Shown: one piece after another, positions 1-9,825 of the stretch
Layout of the letters: each line of letters starts with the position of its first letter
Numbering within the stretch: position 1 is the stretch's first letter
From: Gemmata palustris
GTDB lineage: Bacteria; Planctomycetota; Planctomycetia; Gemmatales; Gemmataceae
NCBI RefSeq assembly: GCF_017939745.1
Contig: NZ_JAGKQQ010000001.1
Location: 3,596,001 to 3,660,000, forward strand
Direction of reading: 5' to 3'
Length of the DNA: 64,000 bases
Translations under genes and position numbers: made by a program
Notes under the pieces: generated by a model
Told to the model about the DNA's origin: nothing
Database searches by the model: none
What the model saw: only the letters and a program-made list of their open reading frames with translations

Positions 1-1
1 G

Positions 2-1213
2 CTCACTTCACTCGCGCCCGCCGCGGACCCGGCCGAGTGGCCGCAGTGGCGCGGCCCGGCCCGCGACGGCACCGTTACCGGCCCGGCGTGGCCGGACAAG
101 CTCGAGGGTGGTGCGCTCGAACGGGTCTGGCGCGTCGAGAAACTCGGCCCCAGTTACTCCGGGCCGATCGTTGCAACGGACCGCGTGTTCACGACGCAGA
201 CCGTGGACAAGAAAACCGAAGTCGTGACCGCGCACGACCGCAAGACCGGCAAGGAGTTGTGGAAAGCGAGCTGGGAGGGCTCCATTACGGTCCCGTTCTT
301 CGCCGCGAAGAACGGGAGCTGGATCCGTTCGACGCCCGCGTTCGACGGCAAAACACTGTTCATCGCGGGCATCACGGACGTGCTAGTCGCGCTGGACGGG
401 GGCACCGGAAAGGAAGCGTGGCGGCTCGACTTCGTCAAAGAGTTCGGCACTCCGTTGCCGGACTTCGGGTTCGTGTGCTCGCCGCTGGTCGATGATGCGG
501 GCGTGTACGTGCAGGCCGGCGGCAGCTTCGTGAAGGTGGACAAGAAAACCGGGAAGGTTCTGTGGCGCGTGCTCAAGGACGGCGGCGGGACGATGGGCTC
601 GGCCTTCTCCTCGCCCGTGTTCGCCAAGCTCGCGGGCGCGGATCAGGTGGTGGTGCAGACGCGGACGAAACTCGCCGGCGTGGAGCGGGACACGGGCAAG
701 GAACTGTGGGCCAAGGAGGTTCCGTCGTTCCGCGGGATGAACATTCTCACGCCGGTGCCCGTCGGCGCGGACGGCATCCTCACCAGCACCTACGGCGGCA
801 ACACGCGCCTGGTGCGCGTGAAAAGCGCGGACGGGAAGTTCGACACGAGTGATGCGTGGGCACTGCGGTACGAGGGCTACATGTCCACGCCGGTCGTTGT
901 GGACGGGCACGCTTACGTTCTGGGCAAGGACAAGCGCCTGGTGTGCGTCGACGTGAAGACCGGCAAGGAGGCGTGGAGCACCGACGACCGGTTCGGGGAC
1001 TATTGGAGCTTGATCGCGAACAAGGACCGAATTCTCGCCCTCGACAGCCGCGGGATACTGTACTTGTTAAAGGCCAATGCGAAGGAATTCGATCTGATCG
1101 AAAAACGCAAGGTCGCGGAATCCGAGACCTGGGCACACCTCGCGGTCTGTGGCAACGAGATCTTCATTCGCGACCTGAACGGGCTGAGCGCGTGGCGGTG
1201 GTCAGGTAAGTGA
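2..1213 (+). CDS. PQQ-like beta-propeller repeat protein (5' partial)
   Basis: The gene starts before the window; its frame is open from the first bases and shows WPQWRGPARDG near the visible N-terminus, the usual opening of the mature domain of exported planctomycete PQQ-like proteins. About 400 residues are visible. They carry repeated blade motifs of the form D-x-x-TGKELW (DRKTGKELW, DKKTGKVLW, ERDTGKELW, DVKTGKEAW), typical of eight-bladed PQQ/BamB-like propellers. Such proteins are normally periplasmic binding or scaffold proteins, or quinoprotein dehydrogenase-like. No catalytic partner domain is visible, so the substrate cannot be named. The preceding Ala-rich residues are probably the end of a signal peptide. 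Family assignment is firm; role is unknown. Confidence 0.85.
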   Translation, partial: LTSLAPAADPAEWPQWRGPARDGTVTGPAWPDKLEGGALERVWRVEKLGPSYSGPIVATDRVFTTQTVDKKTEVVTAHDRKTGKELWKASWEGSITVPFFAAKNGSWIRSTPAFDGKTLFIAGITDVLVALDGGTGKEAWRLDFVKEFGTPLPDFGFVCSPLVDDAGVYVQAGGSFVKVDKKTGKVLWRVLKDGGGTMGSAFSSPVFAKLAGADQVVVQTRTKLAGVERDTGKELWAKEVPSFRGMNILTPVPVGADGILTSTYGGNTRLVRVKSADGKFDTSDAWALRYEGYMSTPVVVDGHAYVLGKDKRLVCVDVKTGKEAWSTDDRFGDYWSLIANKDRILALDSRGILYLLKANAKEFDLIEKRKVAESETWAHLAVCGNEIFIRDLNGLSAWRWSGK

Positions 1214-1277
1214 ATTCGCGAGCCCGGTCCCGCGGGGGAGCCCGAACCGGGCACGAGCGCCGAGCGAGTGAGCACCG

Positions 1278-1625
1278 ATGAGAGACGCCGGAAACATCTT
1301 CGCCGATTTACCTGCAGAACGGCCCGCGGGCGAGCTGTTCGAGACGCTGCTGCAGCACCCGAATTGGAAGATCGAGCGCATTACGTCGTGGGGGCACGCA
1401 ACAGCGCCCGGCGAGTGGTTCGACCAACGCACCGACGAATGGGTGATTCTGCTCGCGGGCGCAGCGCGCCTTCATATCGAGGGCGAACCCACTGCGCGCG
1501 AACTCGGACCGGGCGATTGGGTGTTCCTCCCGGCCCACCTGCGGCACCGCGTCGAATGGACGGACGAGACGCGGCCGACCGTGTGGCTGGCGTTTCATGC
1601 AGCAGCGGGAACCGCCCAGGATTAG
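1278..1625 (+). CDS. small cupin-domain protein
   Basis: A 115-residue single-domain protein with a cupin core. The second cupin motif is clear (GPGDWVFLPAHLRHRVEW, about residues 78-95), with the conserved G-D-x-x-F-x-P and a histidine. The first motif lacks the usual H-x-H pair (EWFDQRTDEWVILLAG), so one or more metal ligands are missing and activity is uncertain. It starts 64 bases after the PQQ-like gene in the same direction and may be cotranscribed. Homologues are generally annotated only as cupins; they may bind a sugar or small ligand. No substrate can be assigned. Confidence 0.75.
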   Translation: MRDAGNIFADLPAERPAGELFETLLQHPNWKIERITSWGHATAPGEWFDQRTDEWVILLAGAARLHIEGEPTARELGPGDWVFLPAHLRHRVEWTDETRPTVWLAFHAAAGTAQD

Positions 1626-1823
1626 GAACAATCGCGCGTGAATTCGCGGCGCTGAAATCGTAGCGCTTGCGAACGGACGTCGCGAGCGAAGTCGAACCCG
1701 GCGAAGCCCCATCGGAACCCGATGCGAACTCAACACGAGATGCTTTCTAAATCCTGTTCATCCCGTTCATCTTGTCAGAAGTCTTCTTTCGATCTCATAC
1801 CGAATCGTGCGGATGACTTGTCT

Positions 1824-1897
1824 TCTGTAGCCGGCCTCCGTGAGGCCGGGGAGCCACCGACCGTGGATATCTCGGCCTCACGGAGACCGGCTACAGA
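1824..1897. repeat. palindromic repeat in intergenic gap
   Basis: Two 25-base arms (1824-1848 and 1873-1897) are reverse complements with one mismatch, separated by 24 bases. The core reads GTAGCCGGCCTCCGTGAGG. It lies in the 362-base gap 1626-1987 between the cupin gene and the convergent prenyltransferase/DUF4159 gene, where nothing else recognisable is present. The RNA would fold into a long hairpin on either strand, so it could stop transcription from both sides, but there is no T-run. It resembles other dispersed palindromes in this window. Confidence 0.7.
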
Positions 1898-1987
1898 AAA
1901 TCAAAACGAGATCGTATCACTCACACCGGCCGTTCGCCTCAAACGCCAGTGAGCATTCGCCGCGCGGTTCGCGCGGTTTCACCTCAC

Positions 1988-4537
1988 TCACCTTCGCAGC
2001 GAGTACAGCACGATCGCACTTGCGATGCGGAGCGCGCTTTCTTTGTCGTGGCCCAGACAGTCCGCGGACTTGTGCCCCTCGATCGCGCACCCGATGTCGT
2101 ACTTGCTGTACACCACCACCCAGCGCCCGTCGAGCTTGATGCCCTCGAGTTCCACCGGGTAGGTCCGGAGTTCCTTTTCCGGCCCGGTTCCCTCGGCGTT
2201 CTCGCGCCGGCACTTCACGCTGCGCAAATCGATTCCGGCCTGCGTCGCGATCTGAAACAGCGGCTCGGACGGGGGGATCGGGACGAGCTTCTGGCCCGGG
2301 AACATCTTCCCCATTGAATCGCGGAACGACAGGTCGAAGGCGCGCCACTGCTTGATGTCGTTGCACGCCGCGTCCGCGAGCAGCAGCCCGCCCGTTTGCA
2401 GGTTCGCCTTCACGTTGTCCGCTTCGTCCGGGGTGAACTGGACCGGCTTGCGCCCGTGCAGGTACATGAACTTGAACTTGGTCACCTTGTCGTCGGACGG
2501 CGCGAGCACCTCGCTCGTGAGCGCCACATCGAGCTTCGCGTGCTGCCCCAGGTACGACATCAGGTTCCGCAGCGCGTCCGACGCCGGCGGTTGCTGCACG
2601 CTCGCGTCGCTGACGTACTTCAGTTGCAGTGCGCGGAACTTGCTGCGCGCGATGCCCCCGCTGTCGGCCGCCACGAGGATCGTCTTCGTAAGCTTCGGCT
2701 TGGGGAGTTCCATCCCGGTCGCGTAGGCGATGATGTTGCGAGCCAAACAGAACGCCTTCTCTCCGCGGTTCTTCGGGTCGCGCCCGTCTACCGGCATGAA
2801 CCGGCGCTCCTCCCAGTACCCGGCGAGCGGGCTGGGGCTGAAGATCGCGACCGTGCGGCACCCGCGGTCCAGGTACATCAGGTCCGGGAAGTCGCCCGGG
2901 CTCACCCCGGGGAACATTTGCCAGATCGCGTGTTCCGGGGGCACCTTTTTCAGCGCGTTACCGGGGAAGATGCGCCCCACGAGGCCCTCGAAGGACGCCG
3001 CGAATTCCTTGTCCCCGCAGCACGCCTCGGCCATCAAGAACCCGCCCTCCTCGACGTACCGCTTGAGGATCTGCTCGGAGACCGAGAGCGTCGCATCGGT
3101 CGGGCGCGTCACGAACGGCATCGGGCCGTGCCCGTTGAGGTACACGACGGGCGATTGCAGGAGCAGCCCGACCTCGGAGTCGATCTTCTCCTGCGTCGAG
3201 AGGTCCTGGAGGCGCGGGTCGTACACCTGCCACGACAGCGGGGCGCCGTCGAAGATCTCGCGCTGGGCGAACTCGACCACGTTGCGGCAATCGTTGTGCT
3301 TGCGGTTCCAGTTCGGGACGCTGGTGATGGTGTCATCGGGATTGCGCTCGGTGAGGATCGCCTGGTCCCTTTTGCCCACCTCGCCCCGGATGTGGTTCCC
3401 CCACGCGAACTTGCTCACGAGCACCGGGGTGCGCCCCTTCGACAGGTACAGCAGCGCGAACGCAGTCGTGATGACCGGGTAGTTGCTGTCGATGCCCTTG
3501 GCGGTGTTACCGGTGTACGCGAACGAGCCGTCGATCTGCTGCAGCTTCAAGAGCGACACACAGCCCGCGCGGTACCAGTCCATCTTGCCGATGAACCGCT
3601 GCCCCGAGAGGCGCCCGAGGCGCTCGATGCCGTAGTAGTTGTAGAAGTACGACTTGCCTTCCTCGAAGTTGAAGTTGGCCCCGATGTAGAACATGCCCTT
3701 CGCGAGTTCGGTGTTGTCCGCGTAGATCCCGCACTTGGCCGCGACGCCGGTCGCGGGGTTGAGTTCCTGCTCGCTCTGGTCCAGGCCCATGTTGGCGATG
3801 AGCAGGCCGCACGCGCCGCCGACGCTCATGGTGAAACTCGGCCCCTCCCCGCCGGCGTTGTGGTACATCCAGTACCCGGCCTTCGGGTTCAGCTTGTCCG
3901 GCTGCTGCGTGCGCGAGTAATACCCCTGAATGTCCTTCCAAAGTTGGTCCTCGATCTTCACCCCCGCGGTTTTCGCTGCGTACAACCCGAGCAGCGCGTA
4001 CTGCGTGTTGGAGTTGTCGGCGATCTGGTTGCCGGGGTAGCTCCAGCCCTCCAGTTTGCCCCCCCGTCGAAGCGCCTTGTCCTTGAACCACTCCACGTTC
4101 TGGGCGAGTTTGGGGAGGTCTTTCTTGTCCCGCGAGGCGATCATCGCTTCGGCCAGCGCCATCGTTTGGAGCGCGACGACGTAGGTCTTGGCCGGGGTGA
4201 GTTTGCGGAGGTAGTCGAGTCCGCCCTTGACGGTCGGGTCATCGACTTTGACGCCGGAGTTGAGCAGCGCGAGCACGGCCAGCGCGGTGGGTCCGCCGTC
4301 CATGTCCACGAGGGACTTGAGGATGAGCCCCTCCCAGTTCCCGTTGTTCTTCGCGGCTTCTTTTTTGAGAAACCCCACGCCGTTATCGATGGCCGTCTTC
4401 ACCTTGTCGACGAGTTCGCCGTCCGGGTTCGCGGCCTTCGGCGGGGGCGGCGCGGGTTGTGCAACGGTGGGCGTGGGGGAAACGAGGAGTAACCCGGCGC
4501 AGAGCGCGAGGCCAACGGCCAACAGCGAACGGGTCAT
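1988..4537 (-). CDS. exported prenyltransferase-repeat / tandem DUF4159 protein
   Basis: An 849-residue protein started at the ATG at 4537, which gives a signal peptide (MTRSLLAVGLALCAGLLLV) and has GGAGG 8 bases upstream; the frame stays open upstream but without these features. Residues about 40-385 are all-helical squalene/hopene-cyclase-like (alpha/alpha toroid) repeats with GG-x-x-YW and Y-N-Y-Y-G elements. The rest holds two DUF4159 copies (about 395-610 and 640-849), each with a Y-L-x-G(H/R)-x-P segment followed by EEGGFLMAEACC or TGGLLLADAAC and a FPG motif. No cyclase DxDD motif is evident, so it is probably not a terpene cyclase. This two-part architecture is common in planctomycetes; its function is unknown. 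Confidence 0.85.
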   Translation of the reverse strand: MTRSLLAVGLALCAGLLLVSPTPTVAQPAPPPPKAANPDGELVDKVKTAIDNGVGFLKKEAAKNNGNWEGLILKSLVDMDGGPTALAVLALLNSGVKVDDPTVKGGLDYLRKLTPAKTYVVALQTMALAEAMIASRDKKDLPKLAQNVEWFKDKALRRGGKLEGWSYPGNQIADNSNTQYALLGLYAAKTAGVKIEDQLWKDIQGYYSRTQQPDKLNPKAGYWMYHNAGGEGPSFTMSVGGACGLLIANMGLDQSEQELNPATGVAAKCGIYADNTELAKGMFYIGANFNFEEGKSYFYNYYGIERLGRLSGQRFIGKMDWYRAGCVSLLKLQQIDGSFAYTGNTAKGIDSNYPVITTAFALLYLSKGRTPVLVSKFAWGNHIRGEVGKRDQAILTERNPDDTITSVPNWNRKHNDCRNVVEFAQREIFDGAPLSWQVYDPRLQDLSTQEKIDSEVGLLLQSPVVYLNGHGPMPFVTRPTDATLSVSEQILKRYVEEGGFLMAEACCGDKEFAASFEGLVGRIFPGNALKKVPPEHAIWQMFPGVSPGDFPDLMYLDRGCRTVAIFSPSPLAGYWEERRFMPVDGRDPKNRGEKAFCLARNIIAYATGMELPKPKLTKTILVAADSGGIARSKFRALQLKYVSDASVQQPPASDALRNLMSYLGQHAKLDVALTSEVLAPSDDKVTKFKFMYLHGRKPVQFTPDEADNVKANLQTGGLLLADAACNDIKQWRAFDLSFRDSMGKMFPGQKLVPIPPSEPLFQIATQAGIDLRSVKCRRENAEGTGPEKELRTYPVELEGIKLDGRWVVVYSKYDIGCAIEGHKSADCLGHDKESALRIASAIVLYSLRR

Positions 4538-4634
4538 ATCGGGAACCTCCGGGCGCCAACAGCCCGCCCTCCGCGCCCCCGCATTCGCCGGGCGGGTTCG
4601 GAGGGCCGGGTCGACTTTAACGCCCATTATACAC

Positions 4635-7517
4635 TCACCACCGCAGCGGTTTCTGCCACGCTTCTTTGAGTGTCCCCAGTTTAACCCAGAGGAGCCATTC
4701 GCCGTTGGCGCCGGCGACGCGCAATCGGGGGTCCGACACGGTGGTACCCACCCGCGTAACCGGCACACCGGCCAAAGACGCCTCGAACGCCGGAGCGTGT
4801 TCCGGCTTCACTTCCATGAGGAAGCGACTCGGCGACTCACTGAACAGTTTCACCTCATCGGACAGGTTCCCGGGCAGCGAATTGATGTCGGCCCCGATCC
4901 CGCCCGCGAACGCCATTTCTGCCGCCGCGACCGCGAACCCGCCCTCACTCAAGTCGTGGCACGATCGCACCAGTCCCTGAGCGATGGCCGAATGCACGCC
5001 GGCAAACAGTTTGGGCGCACCGGCGAGATCGACCCTCGGCACATTCCCCCCGGTGCGCCCGGTCACGAGGTTGAAGTGCGAACCGCCGAGTTCGTCCTTC
5101 GTGGCGCCCACGAGATAGAGCGCGTTGCCCGCTTCTTTCAGGTCCATTGTGACGCACTTGCGAACGTCCGGTACGCGCCCGAGTGCGGTCACCAAGAGCG
5201 TGTGCGGGATGTCGAGCCGCTCGCCGTTCTTGCCGGTGTACGTGTTGTTCAGACTGTCCTTACCACTGATGAACGGCGTACCGAACGCGACCGCCACGTC
5301 GCGACACGCTTCCGCGGTGCGAACGAGCGCGCCGAGCACCTTCGGATCGTGGATGTTCCCCCAACAGAAGTTGTCGAGGATCGCGACCCGCTTCGGGTCC
5401 GCACCCACCGCGACCACGTTGCGCACGGCTTCATCGATGGCGGCTGCCGCCATCCAGTACGGGTCGAGATCGGCGAACCGGTGGTTGATCCCGCACCCGA
5501 CCGCGGCGCCGGTCCAGGAACCGAGCACCGGTATCACGACCGAAGCGTCCGAAGGCCCGTCGTTCATCACGCCCACGAGGGGCTTGATGGCACTGCCCCC
5601 CTGCACCTCGTGGTCGTACTGGCGGATGACCCATTCTTTCGAGCATACCGAATAGTGCCCCAGGATCGCGACGAGCGCGTCTTGCGGCGTTTGTGCGGCC
5701 GGGGCGCTCGGCTGGGCCGGGACCGGTTCCGCCGGCGCCCATTCCGCGTTCTTGACGACGGTGGGGCGCCCGTCGTGAAGGAAGTGCATGTCGAGATCGG
5801 CGACGACGTCCCCCCGATACGACAATTTCAGGCGCCCGCTGTTCTCGAACGTGCCCAGAATGGCGGCCTCGACGTCCTCGCTCTCGCACAGTGCTTGCAG
5901 TTCCGGCCACTTCTCCTGCGGCACGGACAGCACCATCCGTTCCTGCGATTCCGAGATCCAGATTTCGGTGTAGCTCAACCCTTCGTACTTGAGCGGCGCC
6001 TTGTCCAAATGCACCGTCGCACCGAGGTCCGCTCCCATCTCCCCGACGGCCGACGAGAACCCGCCCGCGCCGCAATCGGTGATCGCGGTGAACAGCCCGC
6101 GGTCGCGCGCCTGAATGATGACGTCCTGAACCTTCTTCTCGGTGATCGCGTTGCCGATCTGCACCGCCCCGCCGCTCACCGTTTCCGACTCGTGTGTAAG
6201 TTCCAGGCTGGAGAACGTGGCGCCGTGAATCCCGTCGCGCCCGGTGCGGCCGCCCACCGCGACGATCAGGTCGCCGTCGTAAACCTTCTTGAACGCTTTA
6301 TCGCACGGGATCGTGCCGACGGTGCCGCAGAACACGAGCGGGTTCGCGAGGTAGCGCTCGTCGAACAAGATCGCGCCGTTGACCGTGGGGATGCCCATCC
6401 GGTTGCCATAGTCGCGCACCCCGGCCACGACGCCGCGCATCACGCGCCGCGGGTGCAACACGCCCTGCGGGAGCTGGTTCGGATCGAAGTCCGGCGGGGC
6501 GAAGCAGAACACGTCGGTGTTGCACACCGGCTTCGCCCCGAGACCGGTCCCGAGCAGGTCGCGAATGACCCCACCGAGCCCCGTATTCGCGCCGCCATAG
6601 GGCTCAATCGCGGACGGGTGGTTGTGCGTCTCGACCTTGATGCAAATGTGGAAGTTGTCATCGAACTTCACAATGCCCGCGTTGTCGGCGAACACGCTCA
6701 CGCACCAGTCGTCCGCACCGAGTTGCTGCCGAATGGTCTGCGTCGCGCCGAACACGGTCTCTTTGAGGAGGTTCTTGTACGTGCGCGTTTCGCCGGTGGA
6801 GTGATCGCGGAGCGTGATGGTGCCCTTGAGGGTCTTGTGCGAGCAGTGCTCGGACCACGTCTGCGCGATCGATTCGAGTTCCGCGTCGGTCGGTTCGCGG
6901 TTCAAGTCGCGGAAGTGCGCCTGAACCACCTTCATCTCGTCGAGCGAGAGCGCGAGCGTGTTGTCCTTGCTGAGCTTTACCAGCCCCACGTCATCGAGAT
7001 CCCGGACCGGTACCGTGCGCAGCTCGAACTTGTACGGCGCGCCGAACCCGAGGTGATCTGCCTTGACCGGACCGACGACGATTTGCTCGATGGCGTCGTT
7101 CGCGAGCACCTTGCGGAACAGGACGTCGCGATCGAGTGACGGGAGTTCTGGTGGGCCGAAATAACGGCGGAAGGTGCGCACCGCAGTTACGGGGATGCCG
7201 AGCAGTTGGACCGCTTCGAGGACCGTTTGCGCGACCGGTTCCATCACGCCGGGTTTGAGGAGCACCGTGTACGAGTGCGCGGCCCGCGTGCCGATCGGGG
7301 CGAATTCGCCCACTTCTACGAGCGGGTCGACGAGCACCTCGCTCGTCAGGCGCGCGCGGTGCTCGTCGGTCAGGTCGCCCTCGAGCAAGAACCCCCGCGC
7401 GGACGCGCTGATGTGGTCGCCGCCGCGCTCCGCGTGCGTGAGCAGGTCGAACTCGTCACACACGCGCTCGCGCTCGCCGTCCTTACCGAGCGGGCGAATT
7501 TCAAGTTCCCAGAGCAT
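4635..7517 (-). CDS. purL: phosphoribosylformylglycinamidine synthase PurL, with N-terminal PurS-like part
   Basis: Catalyses the ATP- and glutamine-dependent conversion of FGAR to FGAM in purine synthesis. The 960-residue protein has the PurL signature WSEHCSHKT at residues 221-229, glycine-rich ATP-binding loops and two AIR-synthase-like halves. Small PurL is about 740 residues; the extra N-terminal 150 residues contain a PurS-like segment (VLLKPGVMEPVAQTVLEAV, residues 85-103), and the first 80 residues may be a second, diverged copy. There is no C-terminal glutaminase domain, so a separate PurQ is expected. Its first 17 bases overlap the end of tyrA, suggesting translational coupling. Confidence 0.95.
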   Translation of the reverse strand: MLWELEIRPLGKDGERERVCDEFDLLTHAERGGDHISASARGFLLEGDLTDEHRARLTSEVLVDPLVEVGEFAPIGTRAAHSYTVLLKPGVMEPVAQTVLEAVQLLGIPVTAVRTFRRYFGPPELPSLDRDVLFRKVLANDAIEQIVVGPVKADHLGFGAPYKFELRTVPVRDLDDVGLVKLSKDNTLALSLDEMKVVQAHFRDLNREPTDAELESIAQTWSEHCSHKTLKGTITLRDHSTGETRTYKNLLKETVFGATQTIRQQLGADDWCVSVFADNAGIVKFDDNFHICIKVETHNHPSAIEPYGGANTGLGGVIRDLLGTGLGAKPVCNTDVFCFAPPDFDPNQLPQGVLHPRRVMRGVVAGVRDYGNRMGIPTVNGAILFDERYLANPLVFCGTVGTIPCDKAFKKVYDGDLIVAVGGRTGRDGIHGATFSSLELTHESETVSGGAVQIGNAITEKKVQDVIIQARDRGLFTAITDCGAGGFSSAVGEMGADLGATVHLDKAPLKYEGLSYTEIWISESQERMVLSVPQEKWPELQALCESEDVEAAILGTFENSGRLKLSYRGDVVADLDMHFLHDGRPTVVKNAEWAPAEPVPAQPSAPAAQTPQDALVAILGHYSVCSKEWVIRQYDHEVQGGSAIKPLVGVMNDGPSDASVVIPVLGSWTGAAVGCGINHRFADLDPYWMAAAAIDEAVRNVVAVGADPKRVAILDNFCWGNIHDPKVLGALVRTAEACRDVAVAFGTPFISGKDSLNNTYTGKNGERLDIPHTLLVTALGRVPDVRKCVTMDLKEAGNALYLVGATKDELGGSHFNLVTGRTGGNVPRVDLAGAPKLFAGVHSAIAQGLVRSCHDLSEGGFAVAAAEMAFAGGIGADINSLPGNLSDEVKLFSESPSRFLMEVKPEHAPAFEASLAGVPVTRVGTTVSDPRLRVAGANGEWLLWVKLGTLKEAWQKPLRW

Positions 7518-8346
7518 CGCGTACCTTTTTCCCTTCGGTTAACCACTGCACGAGTCCGGCGTGGTCGCCGGCTTCGAGCACCTTGCGGAATGCGTCTAAT
7601 CGGTCCGTGAACGCGGCGAGCGCGGAAAGGGTCGCGTCGCGGTTGGCTTCAAAGATTGCGGCCCACAGTTGCGGGTCGCCCGCGGCCACGCGGGTCACGT
7701 CGCGGAACCCGCCCGCGGAAAGGCGGAGCCAGTCGGTCGGCGTCACGGCGGCAACCGCCGACGCGACCGCGTGCGGCAAGTGGCTCGTGACCGCGACGGT
7801 CCGGTCGTGCTCCTCGGCGTTCATCAGCACGACGCGGGAACCGAGCGCCTCCCAGAACCGGCCCACCGCGACCGTCCGCTCCCAGTCCGCGCCGAATTTG
7901 CTGATAATGACAACCGTCACGCGGTTTTGGAACATATCGGCGCGGCCGTGCTCCGCGCCCGCTTTTTCAGAACCCGCGAGCGGGTGCGCGGCAATGTACT
8001 CCACGCCCGGCGGCAGTTTCCCGTGGAGCGCGGAGACGATACCGGCCTTCGTGCTCCCGCCGTCCGTGAAGCGCGTGCCGGGGCGCACGTGCGGCGCGGC
8101 GGCCAGAATCACGTCCGCGATCCGGTCCACCGGGGTACACACGACGATCAAAGACGAGTTCGCGACGCCCTCGGCAATGCTTGTGGTTCCCGCATCGAGC
8201 GCGCCGAGTTGGATCGCCTTCGCGAGTGTCGCCTCGTCGCGATCCACGCCCACGACGCGCCCGGCCACGCCCCGCATTTTGGTAGCGAGACCGACCGAGC
8301 CGCCGATCAGCCCGACGCCAATGATGGTAATCTGGTCGAACAGCAT
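7501..8346 (-). CDS. tyrA: prephenate/arogenate dehydrogenase
   Basis: A 281-residue NAD(P)-dependent dehydrogenase of tyrosine synthesis that oxidatively decarboxylates prephenate or arogenate. The Rossmann motif is G-V-G-L-I-G at residues 10-15, followed by VVGVDRD at the end of beta2. HPLAGSE (121-127) and SHLPH (188-192) are the conserved substrate-binding motifs of the TyrA family. It has no chorismate mutase or ACT domain. It is upstream of purL on the same strand, with a 17-base overlap. The cofactor and prephenate/arogenate preference cannot be read from the sequence with confidence. Confidence 0.92.
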   Translation of the reverse strand: MLFDQITIIGVGLIGGSVGLATKMRGVAGRVVGVDRDEATLAKAIQLGALDAGTTSIAEGVANSSLIVVCTPVDRIADVILAAAPHVRPGTRFTDGGSTKAGIVSALHGKLPPGVEYIAAHPLAGSEKAGAEHGRADMFQNRVTVVIISKFGADWERTVAVGRFWEALGSRVVLMNAEEHDRTVAVTSHLPHAVASAVAAVTPTDWLRLSAGGFRDVTRVAAGDPQLWAAIFEANRDATLSALAAFTDRLDAFRKVLEAGDHAGLVQWLTEGKKVRDALGT

Positions 8347-8418
8347 TCCGAGATTATAAGAACGCGACCGGGAAGAAACCGCTTGCCGTGACCGCCCGGT
8401 ATCAGAGATAACGGAGTC

Positions 8419-9813
8419 ATGCCCCGCGAACCCGCCGTTACCCGCAATTCGGTTCTACCGTCGCGCCGCGACTGGCTGCGGATCGGCGTTTCCGCGTCCC
8501 TCGGGCTGACGCTCCCGAGGGCGGGTGCGAAACCGTCTGCCGGAACGACCGGTCCCGGTTTCGGCCGCGCGAAGTCCGTGGTCGTGATCTTCACGAGCGG
8601 CGGGCAGAGCCAACTCGACACCTGGGACCCGAAACCGGACGCCCCCGCGGAAATTCGCGGCGCGTTCCGCACCGTTCAGACGGCCAACCCGGAACTGCGG
8701 GTCTGCGAACATTTACCCCGGATGGCCGCACTCGCGAACCGCTTCGCCGTGCTGCGGTCCATGACGCACAACGACCTCGACCACGGCTCCGCCTGCTATC
8801 TCGCGCTCACGGGCCAGTTCCACCCGCAGAGGTCATCCAACCCGCCCCCGCGCCCCACGGACTTCCCGGCCCTCGGCGCGGTGTTGAAGCGCATCCGGCC
8901 CGCGGAGCATTTCCCGCACACCGCAGTTCACGTCAACGGTCCGCTGCTCGCGCCGATCGAGGTCAGCCCGGGGCAGTACGGCGGGTTCCTCGGGCGCGGG
9001 TACGAGCCGGCCGAACTCGGCAACGTGACCGACACCGATCGGTTGGTCGCGTCGCTCAGTTTACCCCCGGACGTGCCCGTCGAGCGCCTCCACTCGCGCC
9101 GCGATCTGCTCGCCAAACTCGATCCCGGCACGAAAGCCGATCCACTCACTCGGAAGGCGTTCGAGTTGGTCAACGCGCCGCGCGTCCGAGCGGCACTCGA
9201 TCTCGACCGCGAACCCGAAAAACTCCGCGACCGGTACGGTCGACACCGTTCCGGGCAAGCGTGTCTGATGGCCCGCCGATTGGTCGAAGCCGGGGTGCCG
9301 TGGACCACGGTGTTCTTTAACCACGGCATTCGCGGGCAGGACGACCACCCCGACGATACCGACGAGTACGGCTGGGACACGCACAACGACATCTTCGATT
9401 CACTGAAAGCGCACCTGCTCCCGCGCTTCGATCACTCGGTGTCCACGTTCCTCGAAGACATGGCGGTTCGCGGACTGTTGGAAAGCACCCTCGTCGTGGT
9501 GATGGGCGAGTTCGGGCGCGCGCCGCTCGTGGCCGTGGAAAAGTCATTCGCCGGGCGCGGATCGCCGGGGCGCAAGCACTGGGGCGCGTGCTACTCGGTA
9601 CTACTGGCAGGCGCGGGGATCGTGCCCGGCGCGCTGTACGGGAAATCCGATCGCATCGCCGCTTACCCTCAAGCGGAGCCAACCACTCCGGGCGATCTCG
9701 CGGCGACGATGTTCCACGCCCTCGGCGTCGAACCGGACGCGCACTACACCGATGCCACCGACCGCCCGTACCGCGCGGTTACAGGCACCCCGATCACGAA
9801 ACTCTTCCATTGA
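8419..9813 (+). CDS. DUF1501 family protein (Tat-exported, sulfatase-like fold)
   Basis: 464 residues. The N-terminus has SRRDWLR followed by a hydrophobic stretch, a twin-arginine signal. The mature part shows DUF1501 features: VVVIFTSGGQSQLDTWDPKP, LRSMTHNDLDHG, WDTHND and VVMGEFGRAP. DUF1501 proteins share the alkaline phosphatase/sulfatase fold and are greatly expanded in planctomycetes, often paired with DUF1549/DUF1553 cytochrome-like partners; no such partner is adjacent here. The 3' neighbour, a DUF1080 protein, begins 12 bases downstream, so the two are likely cotranscribed. The GGAG at 8413 is very close to the ATG, so the start is less certain than the gene. Confidence 0.9.
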   Translation: MPREPAVTRNSVLPSRRDWLRIGVSASLGLTLPRAGAKPSAGTTGPGFGRAKSVVVIFTSGGQSQLDTWDPKPDAPAEIRGAFRTVQTANPELRVCEHLPRMAALANRFAVLRSMTHNDLDHGSACYLALTGQFHPQRSSNPPPRPTDFPALGAVLKRIRPAEHFPHTAVHVNGPLLAPIEVSPGQYGGFLGRGYEPAELGNVTDTDRLVASLSLPPDVPVERLHSRRDLLAKLDPGTKADPLTRKAFELVNAPRVRAALDLDREPEKLRDRYGRHRSGQACLMARRLVEAGVPWTTVFFNHGIRGQDDHPDDTDEYGWDTHNDIFDSLKAHLLPRFDHSVSTFLEDMAVRGLLESTLVVVMGEFGRAPLVAVEKSFAGRGSPGRKHWGACYSVLLAGAGIVPGALYGKSDRIAAYPQAEPTTPGDLAATMFHALGVEPDAHYTDATDRPYRAVTGTPITKLFH

Positions 9814-9825
9814 CCGGATTTCTTC

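Noticed and set aside
2396-7139. Long plus-strand frames opposite the DUF4159 gene and purL
   Set aside because: Arg/Val/His-rich shadow translations of strongly supported minus-strand genes.
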